A program made the position numbers and the translations under genes. A DNA stretch of 64,000 nucleotides. It comes from Planctomycetota bacterium. Lineage in GTDB: Bacteria > Planctomycetota > Phycisphaerae > Phycisphaerales > SM1A02. The notes beneath the pieces are model-generated. The model saw only the letters and a list, made by a program, of their open reading frames with translations. It was not told the origin of the DNA and ran no database searches. The stretch spans positions 1-64,000 of the forward strand of contig JADFIR010000003.1 of assembly GCA_022566535.1 (NCBI GenBank). The letters run 5' to 3'. Positions 46,269-54,929 of this stretch are shown here, in pieces (the first letter of the stretch is position 1; every line of letters begins with the position of its first letter).

Positions 46269-47397
46269 TTACGCTGCGCCGGCTGAGGTCTTCTCGCGTT
46301 CGGCTCGGCGGCGTTTGAGTTCGGCGTCGATGAAGCCTTCGAGATCGCCATCGAGCACCCTTTGGGGGTTGCCGACCTCGTAGCCGCTACGGTGGTCCTT
46401 GACGCGATTGTCATAGATGACGTAGGAGCGGATCTGGGTGCCCCACCCGCGATCGACTTTGCCGCCGGTCGCTGCATCCAGCTCGGCCTGGCGCTTCTCC
46501 TCATGGATCTGTTGCAGCTTGCCAGTGAGTATGTTCATGGCTTGTCGGCGATTCTGCGACTGGTCGCGGAAGGTCGAGGCGGTGACTTGGATGCCGGTGG
46601 GCTTGTGCACGATGCGCACGGCCGAGGCGACTTTGTTGACGTTCTGTCCGCCCGGGCCGGCTGATCGGGCGAAGGCGGTCAGCTCGATCTCCTTCTCGTC
46701 GATCTCGACTTCAGTATTCTCGAACTCGGGGATGACATCGACGGTGGCGAAGCTCGTCTGCCGTTTGCCCTGGGCGTTGAATGGGCTGACGCGAGCCAGC
46801 CGATGCGTGCCCCGCTCGCAGGACATGGTGCCATAGGCGTAGGGCCCCGTAAGGTGAAAGACCACCTCGCTGATGCCGACCTCGCTGCCCGGGACGCGGT
46901 TCACTTCCTCGGCCTTGATGCCCACTTTCTCCCAGTAGAAGAGGTACATGCGTTGGAGCATGGAGGCCCAATCGTCCGCTTCCGTGCCGCCATCGCCGGC
47001 CTGGATAGTGACGAAGCAGTCGCGGTGGTCGTGCTTGGCGCTCAGCAGCGACCGCGTCTCCACCTTCTCCATCTTTTTCGTCAACAGGAACAACTGCTCG
47101 TCAGCTTCGGCCAGCAGCTCCCCGTCGTCGCCCTCCCTGGCCAGCTCGTAGCCGATCTTGGCATCGCCGAACTGCTCGATGACCTCGCCCAGACTGTCGG
47201 TCTGAGCCTTGAGTTTTCGATACTCGTCGATAACGCTCTGAGCCGCGGCGCGGTCCTGCCAGAACTCGGCCGCGTTCATCTTTGACTGGAGTTCATCCCT
47301 CCGGGCGACCTTGCGGTCGTAGTCAAAGAGAGTCGCGGATGGTTGTGATCCGCGCCTCGAGGTCATCGACGATGGGTTGGTGGGACTCGTAGTGCAT
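46269..47397 (-). CDS. prfB: Peptide chain release factor 2, with programmed +1 frameshift
   Basis: Translation starts at the ATG at 47397, M-H-Y-E-S-H-Q-P-I-V, reads 24 codons to an in-frame TGA (47325-47323) at the site ctttgac, then shifts +1 into the main frame D-Y-D-R-K-V-A-R-R, as in classic prfB. About 375 residues. The stop-codon recognition tripeptide SPF lies in LARVSPFNAQGKRQTSFA and the catalytic GGQ in FARSAGPGGQNVNKVASA. CFVTIQAGDGGTEADDWASM is the RF2 domain 2 opening. It terminates at UGA and UAA. The frameshift autoregulates: when RF2 is scarce, the TGA is read slowly and the shift is favoured. Confidence 0.95.
47322..47328 (-). promoter_or_regulatory. prfB programmed frameshift site ctttgac
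   Basis: ctt-tga-c at codons 24-25 of prfB: a slippery Leu codon followed by the UGA that RF2 itself recognises. The upstream SD-like stimulator seen in E. coli is not obvious here (the preceding bases are cgcgactct). Confidence 0.92.
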
Positions 47398-47507
47398 GGG
47401 AGGAGAGTTCGAGGCTTAGTGGGCGCGTGTCGCCAGCACATCATAGCCTCGCATGCATATGCGGGGGAGGAAAGGCCCCGGGAGAGTACATCGGCGGTGG
47501 ACGAATT

Positions 47508-48086
47508 TCACGCCAGTTTGGTCACGACCTCCGCGAGTCTTGTGCCGATCTGCTCGATGGCCTGCAACTGCTTGGGGTCCTTCAGCGACCCGTTCTCGGT
47601 GAAGGCCTCAGCCGCGCTGGCAATGGCTTTCTGATCCGGTAGCACCAGCACACCGATGTTGCCCAGGATTGCCCGCAGATGAACCAGGCCCCGCAGCCCG
47701 CCCAACGCCCCGGGTGATGCGCTCATGATCGCCGCGATCTTGCCTCGGAAGCACACTAACCCTGGCTCGTCCGGCTCCGGCCGAGACGTCCAATCGATGA
47801 CGTTCTTCAGCGTGCCCGAGATCGAGCTGTTGTATTCCGGCGACGCGATGAGGAAGCCGCCATGTCCCTTCATCAGGGCCTTGAGTTTCCTGGCGTTCTC
47901 GGGGAGCCCGGCATCAGCCTCCAGATCGCCGTCATAGACCGGCAGAGGGTATTCACCGAGATCAAGCTCGGTCACGTCAGCCCCGGCCCGGCGGGCTGCG
48001 GCCGCAGCGATCCTCATCAGTTTCTTGTTGTACGACCCCTGCCGTAGGCTCCCGGCAAAGGCAAGGATCTTCGGCTCAGCGGACAT
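47508..48086 (-). CDS. NADPH-dependent FMN reductase family protein
   Basis: The ATG at 48086 gives M-S-A-E-P-K-I-L-A-F-A-G-S-L-R-Q-G-S-Y-N, the flavodoxin-like start with the FMN phosphate loop G-S-L-R-x-G-S-x-N. 192 residues. GFLIASPEYNSSISGTLKNV and IDWTSRP are the second family signature (P-E-Y-N-x-S-x-P-x-x-L-K-N-x-I-D-W). AAIMSASPGALGGLRGLVHL follows. These enzymes reduce FMN, quinones, azo dyes or chromate; substrate unknown. It lies on the same strand as prfB, 110 bases upstream, but need not be co-transcribed with it. Confidence 0.9.
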   Translation of the reverse strand: MSAEPKILAFAGSLRQGSYNKKLMRIAAAAARRAGADVTELDLGEYPLPVYDGDLEADAGLPENARKLKALMKGHGGFLIASPEYNSSISGTLKNVIDWTSRPEPDEPGLVCFRGKIAAIMSASPGALGGLRGLVHLRAILGNIGVLVLPDQKAIASAAEAFTENGSLKDPKQLQAIEQIGTRLAEVVTKLA

Positions 48087-48194
48087 CGGCTCAGCGCGCT
48101 CCCGCGTTTGAAGGACCAAGTTGGGCACAGGATAGCATCAACCCGCGCCCCCGGCTTTGTACGCCGGCCTCCCCGGTGCTGTACCCTTTCCCCA

Positions 48195-49433
48195 ATGCAG
48201 ACGACCGATCCACCTATGCAGCTATCGCAACGGGTCCGAAGCCTCAAGCCGTCGGCCACCTTCGCCGTCAGCACCCGAGTGCGCCAGCTTCGAGCCCAGG
48301 GCCGAGACATCATCGGCTTCGGAGCCGGTGAGCCGGACTTCGAGACGCCCCCCGAGATCAAACAGGCCGCGATCGACGCCTTGTTGAGCGGCCAGACCCA
48401 TTACATGCCCGTGGCTGGGGAGCCCACCGCAAGAGAAGCGATCGCCGAGAAGCTGGGTGTCGAGAATGGCATCGCTTGCTCGGCTGATCATGTCGTCATC
48501 ACGGTCGGGGCGAAGCATGCGTTTTATCTGGCGATGCAATGCCTGATTGATCCCGGCCAAGGGCAGCAGGTGGTCCTTCCCACGCCCGCGTGGGTGAGCT
48601 ATCGGCCAATCATCGAGCTGGCCGGCGGTGAGGTCGTCGAAGTGCCCGGCCCCATCGAGACCGAATTCAAGATCACGCCCGATCAACTGAGCCGGGCAAT
48701 CACCGATCGCACCGCTGCGGTCATCATCAACAGCCCATCCAACCCGTGCGGCACAATGTACAGCCCGGATGAGCTACGCGCCTTGGCCGAGGTGCTCAAG
48801 CGTCACGACCAGATCACGATCATCACCGACGAGATCTACGAGAAGCTCATCTACGGGGGTATCGAGCATTTCTCGCTGGGGTCGATCGAGGCCATCGCCG
48901 ACCGTGTGGTGACGATCAATGGATTGAGCAAGGCCTACGCGATGACCGGGTGGCGAATCGGCTATGCCTGCGCCCCCGGAAATGGCGGGGTGTTGGCGAA
49001 CGCCATGGCGAAGCTCCAAGGGCAGATGACCAGCAACATTACCTCCTTCTGCTATGCAGCAGTTGTGGAATCGCTGAGAAACGGCGCCGCGGCCGTGGAG
49101 CAGATGCGGTGCGTCTTTGCCGAGCGAGCCGAGTTGATTCACGAGCTTCTCGGCCGTTGGCCGCAGGTGAAATGCCCGAAGCCCACCGGTGCTTTCTACG
49201 TCTTCCCGGATATCAGCGCCCACTTCGGCAAGCGGTCCGCAGGGGGCAGTGTGATCGATTCGTCGGTCGCCTTCGCCGAGGCGCTGCTTGAAGAAGCGAA
49301 CGTGGCTGTGGTGCCTGGCGACGACTTCGGAGCCTGCGCCCGCGGTCACGTGCGACTCAGCTTTGCGGCAAGCCCCCAGCAGATCACCGAAGGCTGCCAG
49401 CGGATAGACACCTGGCTGCGGCAGTTGCGTTGA
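48195..49433 (+). CDS. Class I aminotransferase (aspartate aminotransferase AspB-like)
   Basis: 412 residues from the ATG at 48195; an internal ATG at 48216 is also usable. The order of motifs is that of the Ib/I-gamma aspartate aminotransferases: LSQRVRSLKPSATFAVSTRV, GRDIIGFGAGEPDFETPPEI, HYMPVAGEPTAREAIAEKLG, AAVIINSPSNPCGTMYSPDE, ITDEIYEKLIYGG and the PLP lysine in INGLSKAYAMTGWRIGYACA. The Arg for the substrate carboxylate is in HVRLSFAAS. It likely makes aspartate from oxaloacetate, and may accept prephenate or other oxo acids. Confidence 0.92.
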   Translation: MQTTDPPMQLSQRVRSLKPSATFAVSTRVRQLRAQGRDIIGFGAGEPDFETPPEIKQAAIDALLSGQTHYMPVAGEPTAREAIAEKLGVENGIACSADHVVITVGAKHAFYLAMQCLIDPGQGQQVVLPTPAWVSYRPIIELAGGEVVEVPGPIETEFKITPDQLSRAITDRTAAVIINSPSNPCGTMYSPDELRALAEVLKRHDQITIITDEIYEKLIYGGIEHFSLGSIEAIADRVVTINGLSKAYAMTGWRIGYACAPGNGGVLANAMAKLQGQMTSNITSFCYAAVVESLRNGAAAVEQMRCVFAERAELIHELLGRWPQVKCPKPTGAFYVFPDISAHFGKRSAGGSVIDSSVAFAEALLEEANVAVVPGDDFGACARGHVRLSFAASPQQITEGCQRIDTWLRQLR

Positions 49434-49473
49434 TACGCGCGCAAGCCTGCGGGCCAACCGGCCATTGATCCAT

Positions 49474-49561
49474 CCTATAGCAGCCCCCGGCTCTGCCGGG
49501 GGGTGAGCACGATGTCAATCCCACGTCCCGAAGAACCCCCCGGCAGAGCCGGGGGCTATGG
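49474..49561. repeat. REP pair (BIME-like) at the 3' side of the RayT gene
   Basis: Two palindromes in opposite orientation: cccccggc-tct-gccggggg at 49484-49502 with a tatag-type box before it, and cccccggc-aga-gccggggg at 49537-49555 followed by ctatggg. The second supplies the stop codon of the transposase. Confidence 0.85.
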
Positions 49562-50029
49562 GAGACGTGGCTTTGTCCCAAGTGGTCGATGGCCCGCATG
49601 GCGCTGAACGTAGTCCAAGCGTACCTGCACTTGTGACTTGGTAAGACACAGGCGGTGGTCGTACCCTGACGTCCAAATGCGACCACGATGGAGAGCTTGG
49701 CGCATGCGGGTCTTCAATCGACCTACCATGACCTCGACGGGATCGAAGCCGTGATCAACGAGCCAGTGCGCATGCCATGATTCGATACTTGCGGCGAGTA
49801 AGTGATAGGTGAATTCTTGGCAGCCGGTGACAAGCGCTTCAAAGAGCTGGTCCTGCTCACGGGGTGTGAAGAACACCGGATCGCTAACCAACAACGACTT
49901 GCTGTGGTCGAGCAGATGCGGCGAGCCGGGCAGGATACCGCCGTCCTCAACGTAACCCCGTAGATCACCTGGTAGCCATGTGCCGTAGCTGGTCGTAGTG
50001 ATCATCGTGGCCAGCACGCGACGGGGCAT
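49556..50029 (-). CDS. REP-associated tyrosine transposase (RayT/TnpA-REP, Y1 HUH type)
   Basis: 157 residues from the ATG at 50029. The Y1-type HUH fold is visible: ATMITTTSYGTWLPGDLRGY (N-terminal strand with T-x-x-x-Y-G-T-W-L), ESWHAHWLVDHGFDPVEVMV (the H-x-H metal motif), MRQALHRGRIWTSGYDHRLC and the catalytic-Tyr helix VRLDYVQRHAGHRPLGT. RayTs cut and move single-stranded REP palindromes. Five REP units lie on both sides, in both orientations, so the gene with its REPs forms a complete REPtron-like locus. The 3' end of the gene runs into one REP, whose cta gives the TAG stop. Confidence 0.88.
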   Translation of the reverse strand: MPRRVLATMITTTSYGTWLPGDLRGYVEDGGILPGSPHLLDHSKSLLVSDPVFFTPREQDQLFEALVTGCQEFTYHLLAASIESWHAHWLVDHGFDPVEVMVGRLKTRMRQALHRGRIWTSGYDHRLCLTKSQVQVRLDYVQRHAGHRPLGTKPRLP

Positions 50030-50088
50030 GATGATCAATGTACCGCGTGGTTCATGATGACCGCGGTGAGAAAGACGGCAACTCTTGC

Positions 50089-50113
50089 CCCCGGGCAGAG
50101 CCCGGGGCTATAG
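50089..50113. repeat. REP unit 5' of the RayT gene
   Basis: ccccgggc-aga-gcccgggg followed by ctatagg; same orientation as the second unit downstream of the gene. Confidence 0.85.
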
Positions 50114-50156
50114 GCGAGGCCGCAGCCAATTGCGAACGCCCGTTGCCCGCGATCAT

Positions 50157-50246
50157 CGCATCCTATAGCCCCCGGCTTTGCCGGGGGGTCGCCGGGTAAT
50201 CGAATCCACTGTTGTTCAACCCCCGGGCAAAGCCCGGGGCTGTGGG
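50157..50246. repeat. Second REP pair upstream of the RayT gene
   Basis: catcctatag then cccccggc-ttt-gccggggg (50169-50187), and ccccgggc-aaa-gcccgggg (50221-50239) followed by ctgtggg, in opposite orientation. The pair ends about 20 bases before the serA stop, so it may act on serA mRNA 3' stability. Confidence 0.85.
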
Positions 50247-50266
50247 AAAGAGTGCGTGCGCAAGGG

Positions 50267-51886
50267 TCATACCCCAGCCAGTTCGACGCTCGCGACGCTC
50301 AGGATGCCTGGCGCTGTTCGCAGGGCGTCGAGTAGCGCTGCGCTCGGCGGTGCGTCGAGCTTGAGGATCATCATCGCGATCGTCCGGCCGGTCGAGGCGT
50401 CGTTCTTTCGGCCGATGACCATCTCAGCGATGTTGACATTCGCCTCGCCGAACATCTTGCCGACCAGGCCGATGCGCCCCGGCTCGTCGGCGTTGGTGAG
50501 CAGGACCATGTGCCCTGCCGGGACCATGTCCATCGCATATCCGTCGAGGTGGGTGACGCGTGGCAGATCGTCGACATGAATCGTCCCTTCAACCCGGCGG
50601 GTTTCGCCGGCTTGGTCGATCTCGATGGCCAGTCGGTCCTCGCCATGATCGGCGGCGATGACGGTCTGGGCGTCGATGTGTCGTTGCTCGGCGATGAGGG
50701 CGGCGTTGATGAGATTGACCGGCTCGTCGAGATGCCGGCCAAGCAGCTCGACCAGCGCGTAGCGGGCGATAGTGTCGGCCCGGCTCGCCAGGACCTCGCC
50801 CCGGACGGTGAAACGAACGGCTCGCAGCTGCTGCGGTGTGGCCGCGGCCTCCAAGAGCGCGATCATCCGGGCGCTGAGGTCAACAAAGGCCCGTTGCCGG
50901 TCGGAAAGATCAAGGCTCAGCTCACCGGCGTTGACCGCCCCGACCATCCCCTCGCCACGGAGGTAGGTCACCAGCGCCCGGCAGGCATCCACGGCCACGG
51001 CTTCCTGAGCCTCGACGGTCGATGCACCGAGGTGGGGGGTGGTGAGAATCTTGGGATGATTGCGCAGCGGATTGTCCCCCGGCAGCGGCTCCTGCTCGAA
51101 TACATCCAGGGCGGCCCCACCGCATTGGCCAGACTCCAGCGCCTCCAACAGCGCGGCCTCATCGACAATCCCGCCGCGCGAGGCATTGATCACCAGCATG
51201 CCCGGCTTCGCTGCGGCGAAGGCTGCCCGGTCGAGCATGCCCGCCGTCGCTTCCGTCATGGGCACGTGAAAGCTGACCATGTCCACACGGGCCAGCAACT
51301 GCACAAGCGAATCGACCAGCGGCACCCGGCCTTCCAGTGCCGAGTCGGCGTTGATGATCGGGTCGTACGCACACACGGACATCCCAAAGGCCAGCGCCCG
51401 TTCGGCGACGCTGCGGCCGATCCGGCCCAGACCGACGACGCCCAGGGTCTTGCCGTGCAACTGGATGCCGACGAACCGATTTCGATCCCAGCCGCCGCCG
51501 GAGACCGTCGCATGGGCGGTGGCGATGTCCCGGGCCAGCGCGAGCATAAGGGCGAAGGTGTGCTCGGCAGTGGCGATGGTGCTGGCCGAGGCGGCGTTCA
51601 TCACCACGATGCCCAGACGGGTCGCCGTCTGAACGTCGATGTTGTCCACGCCGACCCCGGCCCGGGCGATGGCCCGCAGCCGAGACCCGCCTGCCCCGGC
51701 GCACCGCTGAAGCACCGGCCGGGTTATCTGGACCGCGGATCGCACGACGACCCCATCGTGGGTTCGCAGGGCATCGGCCAGGGCATCACCGGCCAGCCCC
51801 GTCTGGACGCTCACCTGCACATCATGCTGGGAGCCGAGGTATTCGGCCCCCTCTGAAGCGAGCTTGTCGGCGATCAGAATCCGCAT
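50267..51886 (-). CDS. serA: D-3-phosphoglycerate dehydrogenase
   Basis: 539 residues, long SerA type, from the ATG at 51886 with GGGAG upstream. The NAD-binding loop is KTLGVVGLGRIGRSVAERAL, the active-site helix NASRGGIVDEAALLEALESG carries Glu, and the catalytic His is in LTTPHLGASTVEAQEAVAVD. An allosteric substrate-binding domain (about 315-450) and the C-terminal ACT domain (about 455-539, MVLLTNADEPGRIGLVGKMF) follow. It catalyses the first step of serine synthesis; the ACT domain suggests serine feedback. It is followed by the REP cluster. Confidence 0.95.
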   Translation of the reverse strand: MRILIADKLASEGAEYLGSQHDVQVSVQTGLAGDALADALRTHDGVVVRSAVQITRPVLQRCAGAGGSRLRAIARAGVGVDNIDVQTATRLGIVVMNAASASTIATAEHTFALMLALARDIATAHATVSGGGWDRNRFVGIQLHGKTLGVVGLGRIGRSVAERALAFGMSVCAYDPIINADSALEGRVPLVDSLVQLLARVDMVSFHVPMTEATAGMLDRAAFAAAKPGMLVINASRGGIVDEAALLEALESGQCGGAALDVFEQEPLPGDNPLRNHPKILTTPHLGASTVEAQEAVAVDACRALVTYLRGEGMVGAVNAGELSLDLSDRQRAFVDLSARMIALLEAAATPQQLRAVRFTVRGEVLASRADTIARYALVELLGRHLDEPVNLINAALIAEQRHIDAQTVIAADHGEDRLAIEIDQAGETRRVEGTIHVDDLPRVTHLDGYAMDMVPAGHMVLLTNADEPGRIGLVGKMFGEANVNIAEMVIGRKNDASTGRTIAMMILKLDAPPSAALLDALRTAPGILSVASVELAGV

Positions 51887-51960
51887 CAAACGCTCTCCCT
51901 AGCCTGAGCAGCCGCTATCTTCGGCTCAAACACGCTGGGCTATGGATCAATCGGCAACCT

Positions 51961-51990
51961 TTGGACGGCGAACGCGGGAGATGCTAGACT
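51961..51990 (+). promoter_or_regulatory. Sigma-70-like promoter for rpsO-pnp
   Basis: TTGGAC, 18-base spacer, TAGACT, ending 48 bases before the rpsO ATG, in the spacer between divergent serA and rpsO. Confidence 0.55.
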
Positions 51991-52038
51991 AGCTGCCTCT
52001 CGAAATGTGATGAACTAGACGAGGATTCGGCGACAACG

Positions 52039-52308
52039 ATGGCCCTCGCCGCCCAGCTCAAACAGACATTGGTCAAGGATTTCCAGCGACACGAAGGCGA
52101 TACCGGGTCGCCCGAGGTCCAGGTGGCGATCCTGACCAATCGAATGCGGGAACTGTCCGAACACTTGCAGGTTCAGAAGCATGACTTCGCCTCCAGGCGG
52201 GGTCTGGTGCTGATGGTCGGCAAGCGGAATCGCTTGTTGAAATACCTCTCGAGAACCGATCGAGAGGCTTATCTGGCGCTGATCAAACGGCTCGGGCTGC
52301 GCAAGTAG
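52039..52308 (+). CDS. rpsO: 30S ribosomal protein S15
   Basis: 89 residues, exactly the normal length. [20 protein letters not shown] is the uS15 hallmark (family [10 protein letters not shown]). [20 protein letters not shown] (L-x-x-H-x-x-x-H-x-x-D-x-x-S-R-R) and [20 protein letters not shown] complete it. S15 nucleates the central domain of 16S rRNA. rpsO precedes pnp as in most bacteria, with a 184-base spacer that contains a hairpin (cccgcgc...gcgcggg, about 52443-52464) possibly used for RNA processing. Confidence 0.96.
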   Translation: MALAAQLKQTLVKDFQRHEGDTGSPEVQVAILTNRMRELSEHLQVQKHDFASRRGLVLMVGKRNRLLKYLSRTDREAYLALIKRLGLRK

Positions 52309-52492
52309 TGCGAGCCGATTGTGAGTGGTCGAGCGGTCGGCCGACATGGGTGGCAGTAGGCAAGCCACAGTTGATGGTCCACCACCATGGCCCGACTGTT
52401 CCTTGCCTTCTGCCTCTTAGGAGTCGGCGGCCGCGAATGAACCCCGCGCGGACCCGATGCGCGGGTGGACTCCTACCCGAGGCGGAAACTCA

Positions 52493-54655
52493 ATGCCATA
52501 CGTCTGTGTTGAACGGAAGATCGGCGGCCGCACGCTGAGGTTGGAAACCGGCAAGATCGCCAAGCTGGCCAGCGGCGCCGTGGTGGCCAGCTACGCCGAT
52601 ACCACGGTGCTCGCGACGGCTATGCGGGCCGGGCCGCGCCCCGGGCTGGACTTCTTCCCGCTTCAGTGCGACTACCGCGAGAAGCTCGGGGCCGGCGGCA
52701 AGTTCCCCGGCGGGTTCCGCAAGCGCGAAGGTCCCCCCGGCGAAAAGGAAATCCTCACCATGCGGATGATGGATCGTCCCATTCGTCCGCTGTTTCCCGA
52801 TGGGTTTATCGATGAAATCCAGCTTCAAGCGTGGGTGATGAGCCACGACGGCCAGAACGACGCCGATGTGTTGGCCTGCACCGCGGCCTCGGCGGCGCTG
52901 TGCCTGACCGATGCACCCTTCAACGGGCCGGTCGCCACGGTGCGCGTTGGGCGGATCACCACCGATGAAGGCGAGCAGTTCGTGCTCAACCCGACCCACG
53001 CTCAGTTGGAGTTCTCCGACCTCGATCTGGTTCTCTCCGGCCACGCCGACGGCATCAACATGATCGAGATCGGAGCGGCCGAGGTGCCCGAGGCTGATGT
53101 CCTGGAGGCGATCCGCGTCGGCTACGAACAGGGCATCAAACCCCTCCTGGAAATGCAGCGCGAGCTGATGGAGAAGGCGGGGGTGAGCGAAAAGGACCCC
53201 GGTGAGCTGCACCTGCCGGCTCCAGAGATCGTGGATCGGGTCCGCCAGCTCGTCGAAGAGGAGCTCACCCGACATCGCCAAATCCACGGCAAACAGGCGC
53301 GCGACGAGGCTGTCGAGGCCCTACGTGATCGGATGCTCAAAGAGCACTTTGCGGTTGCGGAGGCTGGCACCCATGCCCAGTACCTCGCCGCCGAGCAACG
53401 TCATCAGGACGCCAAGGAGGCCTTCCGCCGGCTCGAGAAAAAGATCGCCCACAAGCTCCTCGCCCAGCAGGGCATCCGGGCGGACGGGCGCAAGCTGACC
53501 GAGATTCGTCCCATCGATATCGAGGTCGCCATCTTTGCCCGAACGCACGGCTCGGCAATGTTTCAGCGGGGTGAAACGCAGGCATTGGCCATCTGCGCCC
53601 TAGGCACCACCCGCAATGAGCAGATTGTCGACGGGCTGATGCCCGAGTACGCCAAGAAGTTCTACTTGCATTACAACTTCCCACCGTTCTGCGTGGGTGA
53701 AGTGAGGCGGATCATGGGCCCCGGCCGGCGCGAGGTCGGTCATGGGGCGCTGGCTGAGCGATCGTTGCTGGCGATCCTGCCCCCGCTCGAAGAATTCCCC
53801 TACACCATCCGGCTGGTGAGCGACATCACCGAGTCCAACGGGTCGTCGTCGATGGCCTCCGTGTGTAGCGGCTGCCTGGCGCTGATGGACGCGGGCGTGC
53901 CGATCAAGGGCACCTGTGCCGGCATCTCCGTCGGCCGATTCACCGACCCCGACGGCAAGGTCACGCATGTCACCGACATCATCGGCGAAGAGGACTTCTT
54001 CGGCGAAATGGACTTCAAGGTGGCCGGCACACGCGAGGGGATCACCGGCGTCCAACTCGACCTCAAGGCTCGTGGACTCGACCTGGCTGAGATCGCCCAG
54101 ATTGTCGAGCAGGCCAAGCTCGGCCGACTCGAACTCATCGAGAAGATGGAAGCGGTGCTGCCGGGGCCGCGCGCGGATCTCTCCCAGCACGCGCCGCGCA
54201 TCTTCACCGTGATGATTGACCCGGAGAAGATCGGCAAGCTCATCGGTCCCGGCGGCAAGACAATCCGAGGCATTCAGGAGCGCACCGGGGCGACGATCGA
54301 CGTCGAGGAGGACGGCACCGTCTACATCGCAGCCACCGACCGCGACAACGGCCTGCAGGCCAAGGCCGAGGTGGAAGCCCTCGGCGCCGAGATCAAGATT
54401 GGCACCGTCTACGAAGGCAAGGTCGTCTCGATCAAGGATTTCGGCGCGTTCATCGAGATCGTGCCCGGGACCGATGGCATGTGCCATATCTCCGAGTTGG
54501 CCGACGGATACGTCAAGTCGGTCGCCGATGAGCTTAAGATGGGCCAGATGATCAAGGTCAAGGTGATCGACGTGGACACCGGGACAGGAAAGATCAGACT
54601 CTCGCGCCGCGCCGCCATGGCCGACGAACCGCCCCAACCCGTCGGCGCATCGTAA
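52493..54655 (+). CDS. pnp: Polyribonucleotide nucleotidyltransferase
   Basis: 720 residues from the ATG at 52493. The first RNase PH domain contains YADTTVLATAMRAGPRPGLD, FFPLQCDYREK and KREGPPGEKEILTMRMMDRP. The helical linker spans about 215-330. The second RNase PH domain has LLAQQGIRADGRKLTEIRPI, MFQRGETQALAICALGT, MGPGRREVGHGALAERSLLA and SDITESNGSSSMASVCSGCL (catalytic S-S-S and Asp region). A KH domain (KIGKLIGPGGKTIRGIQERT, G-P-G-G) and an S1 domain (GTVYEGKVVSIKDFGAFIEI) end the protein. It degrades RNA 3'-5' with phosphate and builds heteropolymeric tails. Confidence 0.97.
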   Translation: MPYVCVERKIGGRTLRLETGKIAKLASGAVVASYADTTVLATAMRAGPRPGLDFFPLQCDYREKLGAGGKFPGGFRKREGPPGEKEILTMRMMDRPIRPLFPDGFIDEIQLQAWVMSHDGQNDADVLACTAASAALCLTDAPFNGPVATVRVGRITTDEGEQFVLNPTHAQLEFSDLDLVLSGHADGINMIEIGAAEVPEADVLEAIRVGYEQGIKPLLEMQRELMEKAGVSEKDPGELHLPAPEIVDRVRQLVEEELTRHRQIHGKQARDEAVEALRDRMLKEHFAVAEAGTHAQYLAAEQRHQDAKEAFRRLEKKIAHKLLAQQGIRADGRKLTEIRPIDIEVAIFARTHGSAMFQRGETQALAICALGTTRNEQIVDGLMPEYAKKFYLHYNFPPFCVGEVRRIMGPGRREVGHGALAERSLLAILPPLEEFPYTIRLVSDITESNGSSSMASVCSGCLALMDAGVPIKGTCAGISVGRFTDPDGKVTHVTDIIGEEDFFGEMDFKVAGTREGITGVQLDLKARGLDLAEIAQIVEQAKLGRLELIEKMEAVLPGPRADLSQHAPRIFTVMIDPEKIGKLIGPGGKTIRGIQERTGATIDVEEDGTVYIAATDRDNGLQAKAEVEALGAEIKIGTVYEGKVVSIKDFGAFIEIVPGTDGMCHISELADGYVKSVADELKMGQMIKVKVIDVDTGTGKIRLSRRAAMADEPPQPVGAS

Positions 54656-54677
54656 GGCGACGTTCCGCCGAGCCGCC

Positions 54678-54793
54678 CCTCGCTCCTTGTAAAGCCGCGA
54701 CCGGTGGTCGCGGTCTTCTTACACACGCGACCGTTGGTCGCGGTCAGAGTCGTAGGTGAGGCCTTGGCCTGACACGCTTAGCAATGCGTCGAT
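54678..54793. repeat. Dispersed palindromic repeat family 1, copy 1
   Basis: Begins cctcgctccttgtaaagccg, includes the palindromes gcgaccggtggtcgc and gcgaccgttggtcgc, and ends gacacgcttagcaatgcgtc. Copy 2 (62560-62667) matches nearly throughout; a partial copy is at 62465-62503. It lies between pnp and the Septu-like pair. Confidence 0.85.
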
Positions 54794-54929
54794 GTGGCAG
54801 ACTGAAAGCCTGCCCTACCGCCTTTGAACTATCCATCCTCCCAGAGCTCTGGCTCCTGCGCCATGCTCGGGGCGCGGCGCGCCGAGCCGGAGGAGAGATG
54901 TACCCGCCCATGCCACCGGAGCATGATGG

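Noticed and set aside
49474-50246. CRISPR array from the repeated GC palindromes
   Set aside because: Units alternate in orientation and spacing is irregular; they are REP elements around a RayT gene.
50510-51856. 448-codon plus-strand open frame opposite serA
   Set aside because: Antisense of a gene with complete SerA motifs; composition is His/Arg/Gly-rich shadow sequence with no domain.
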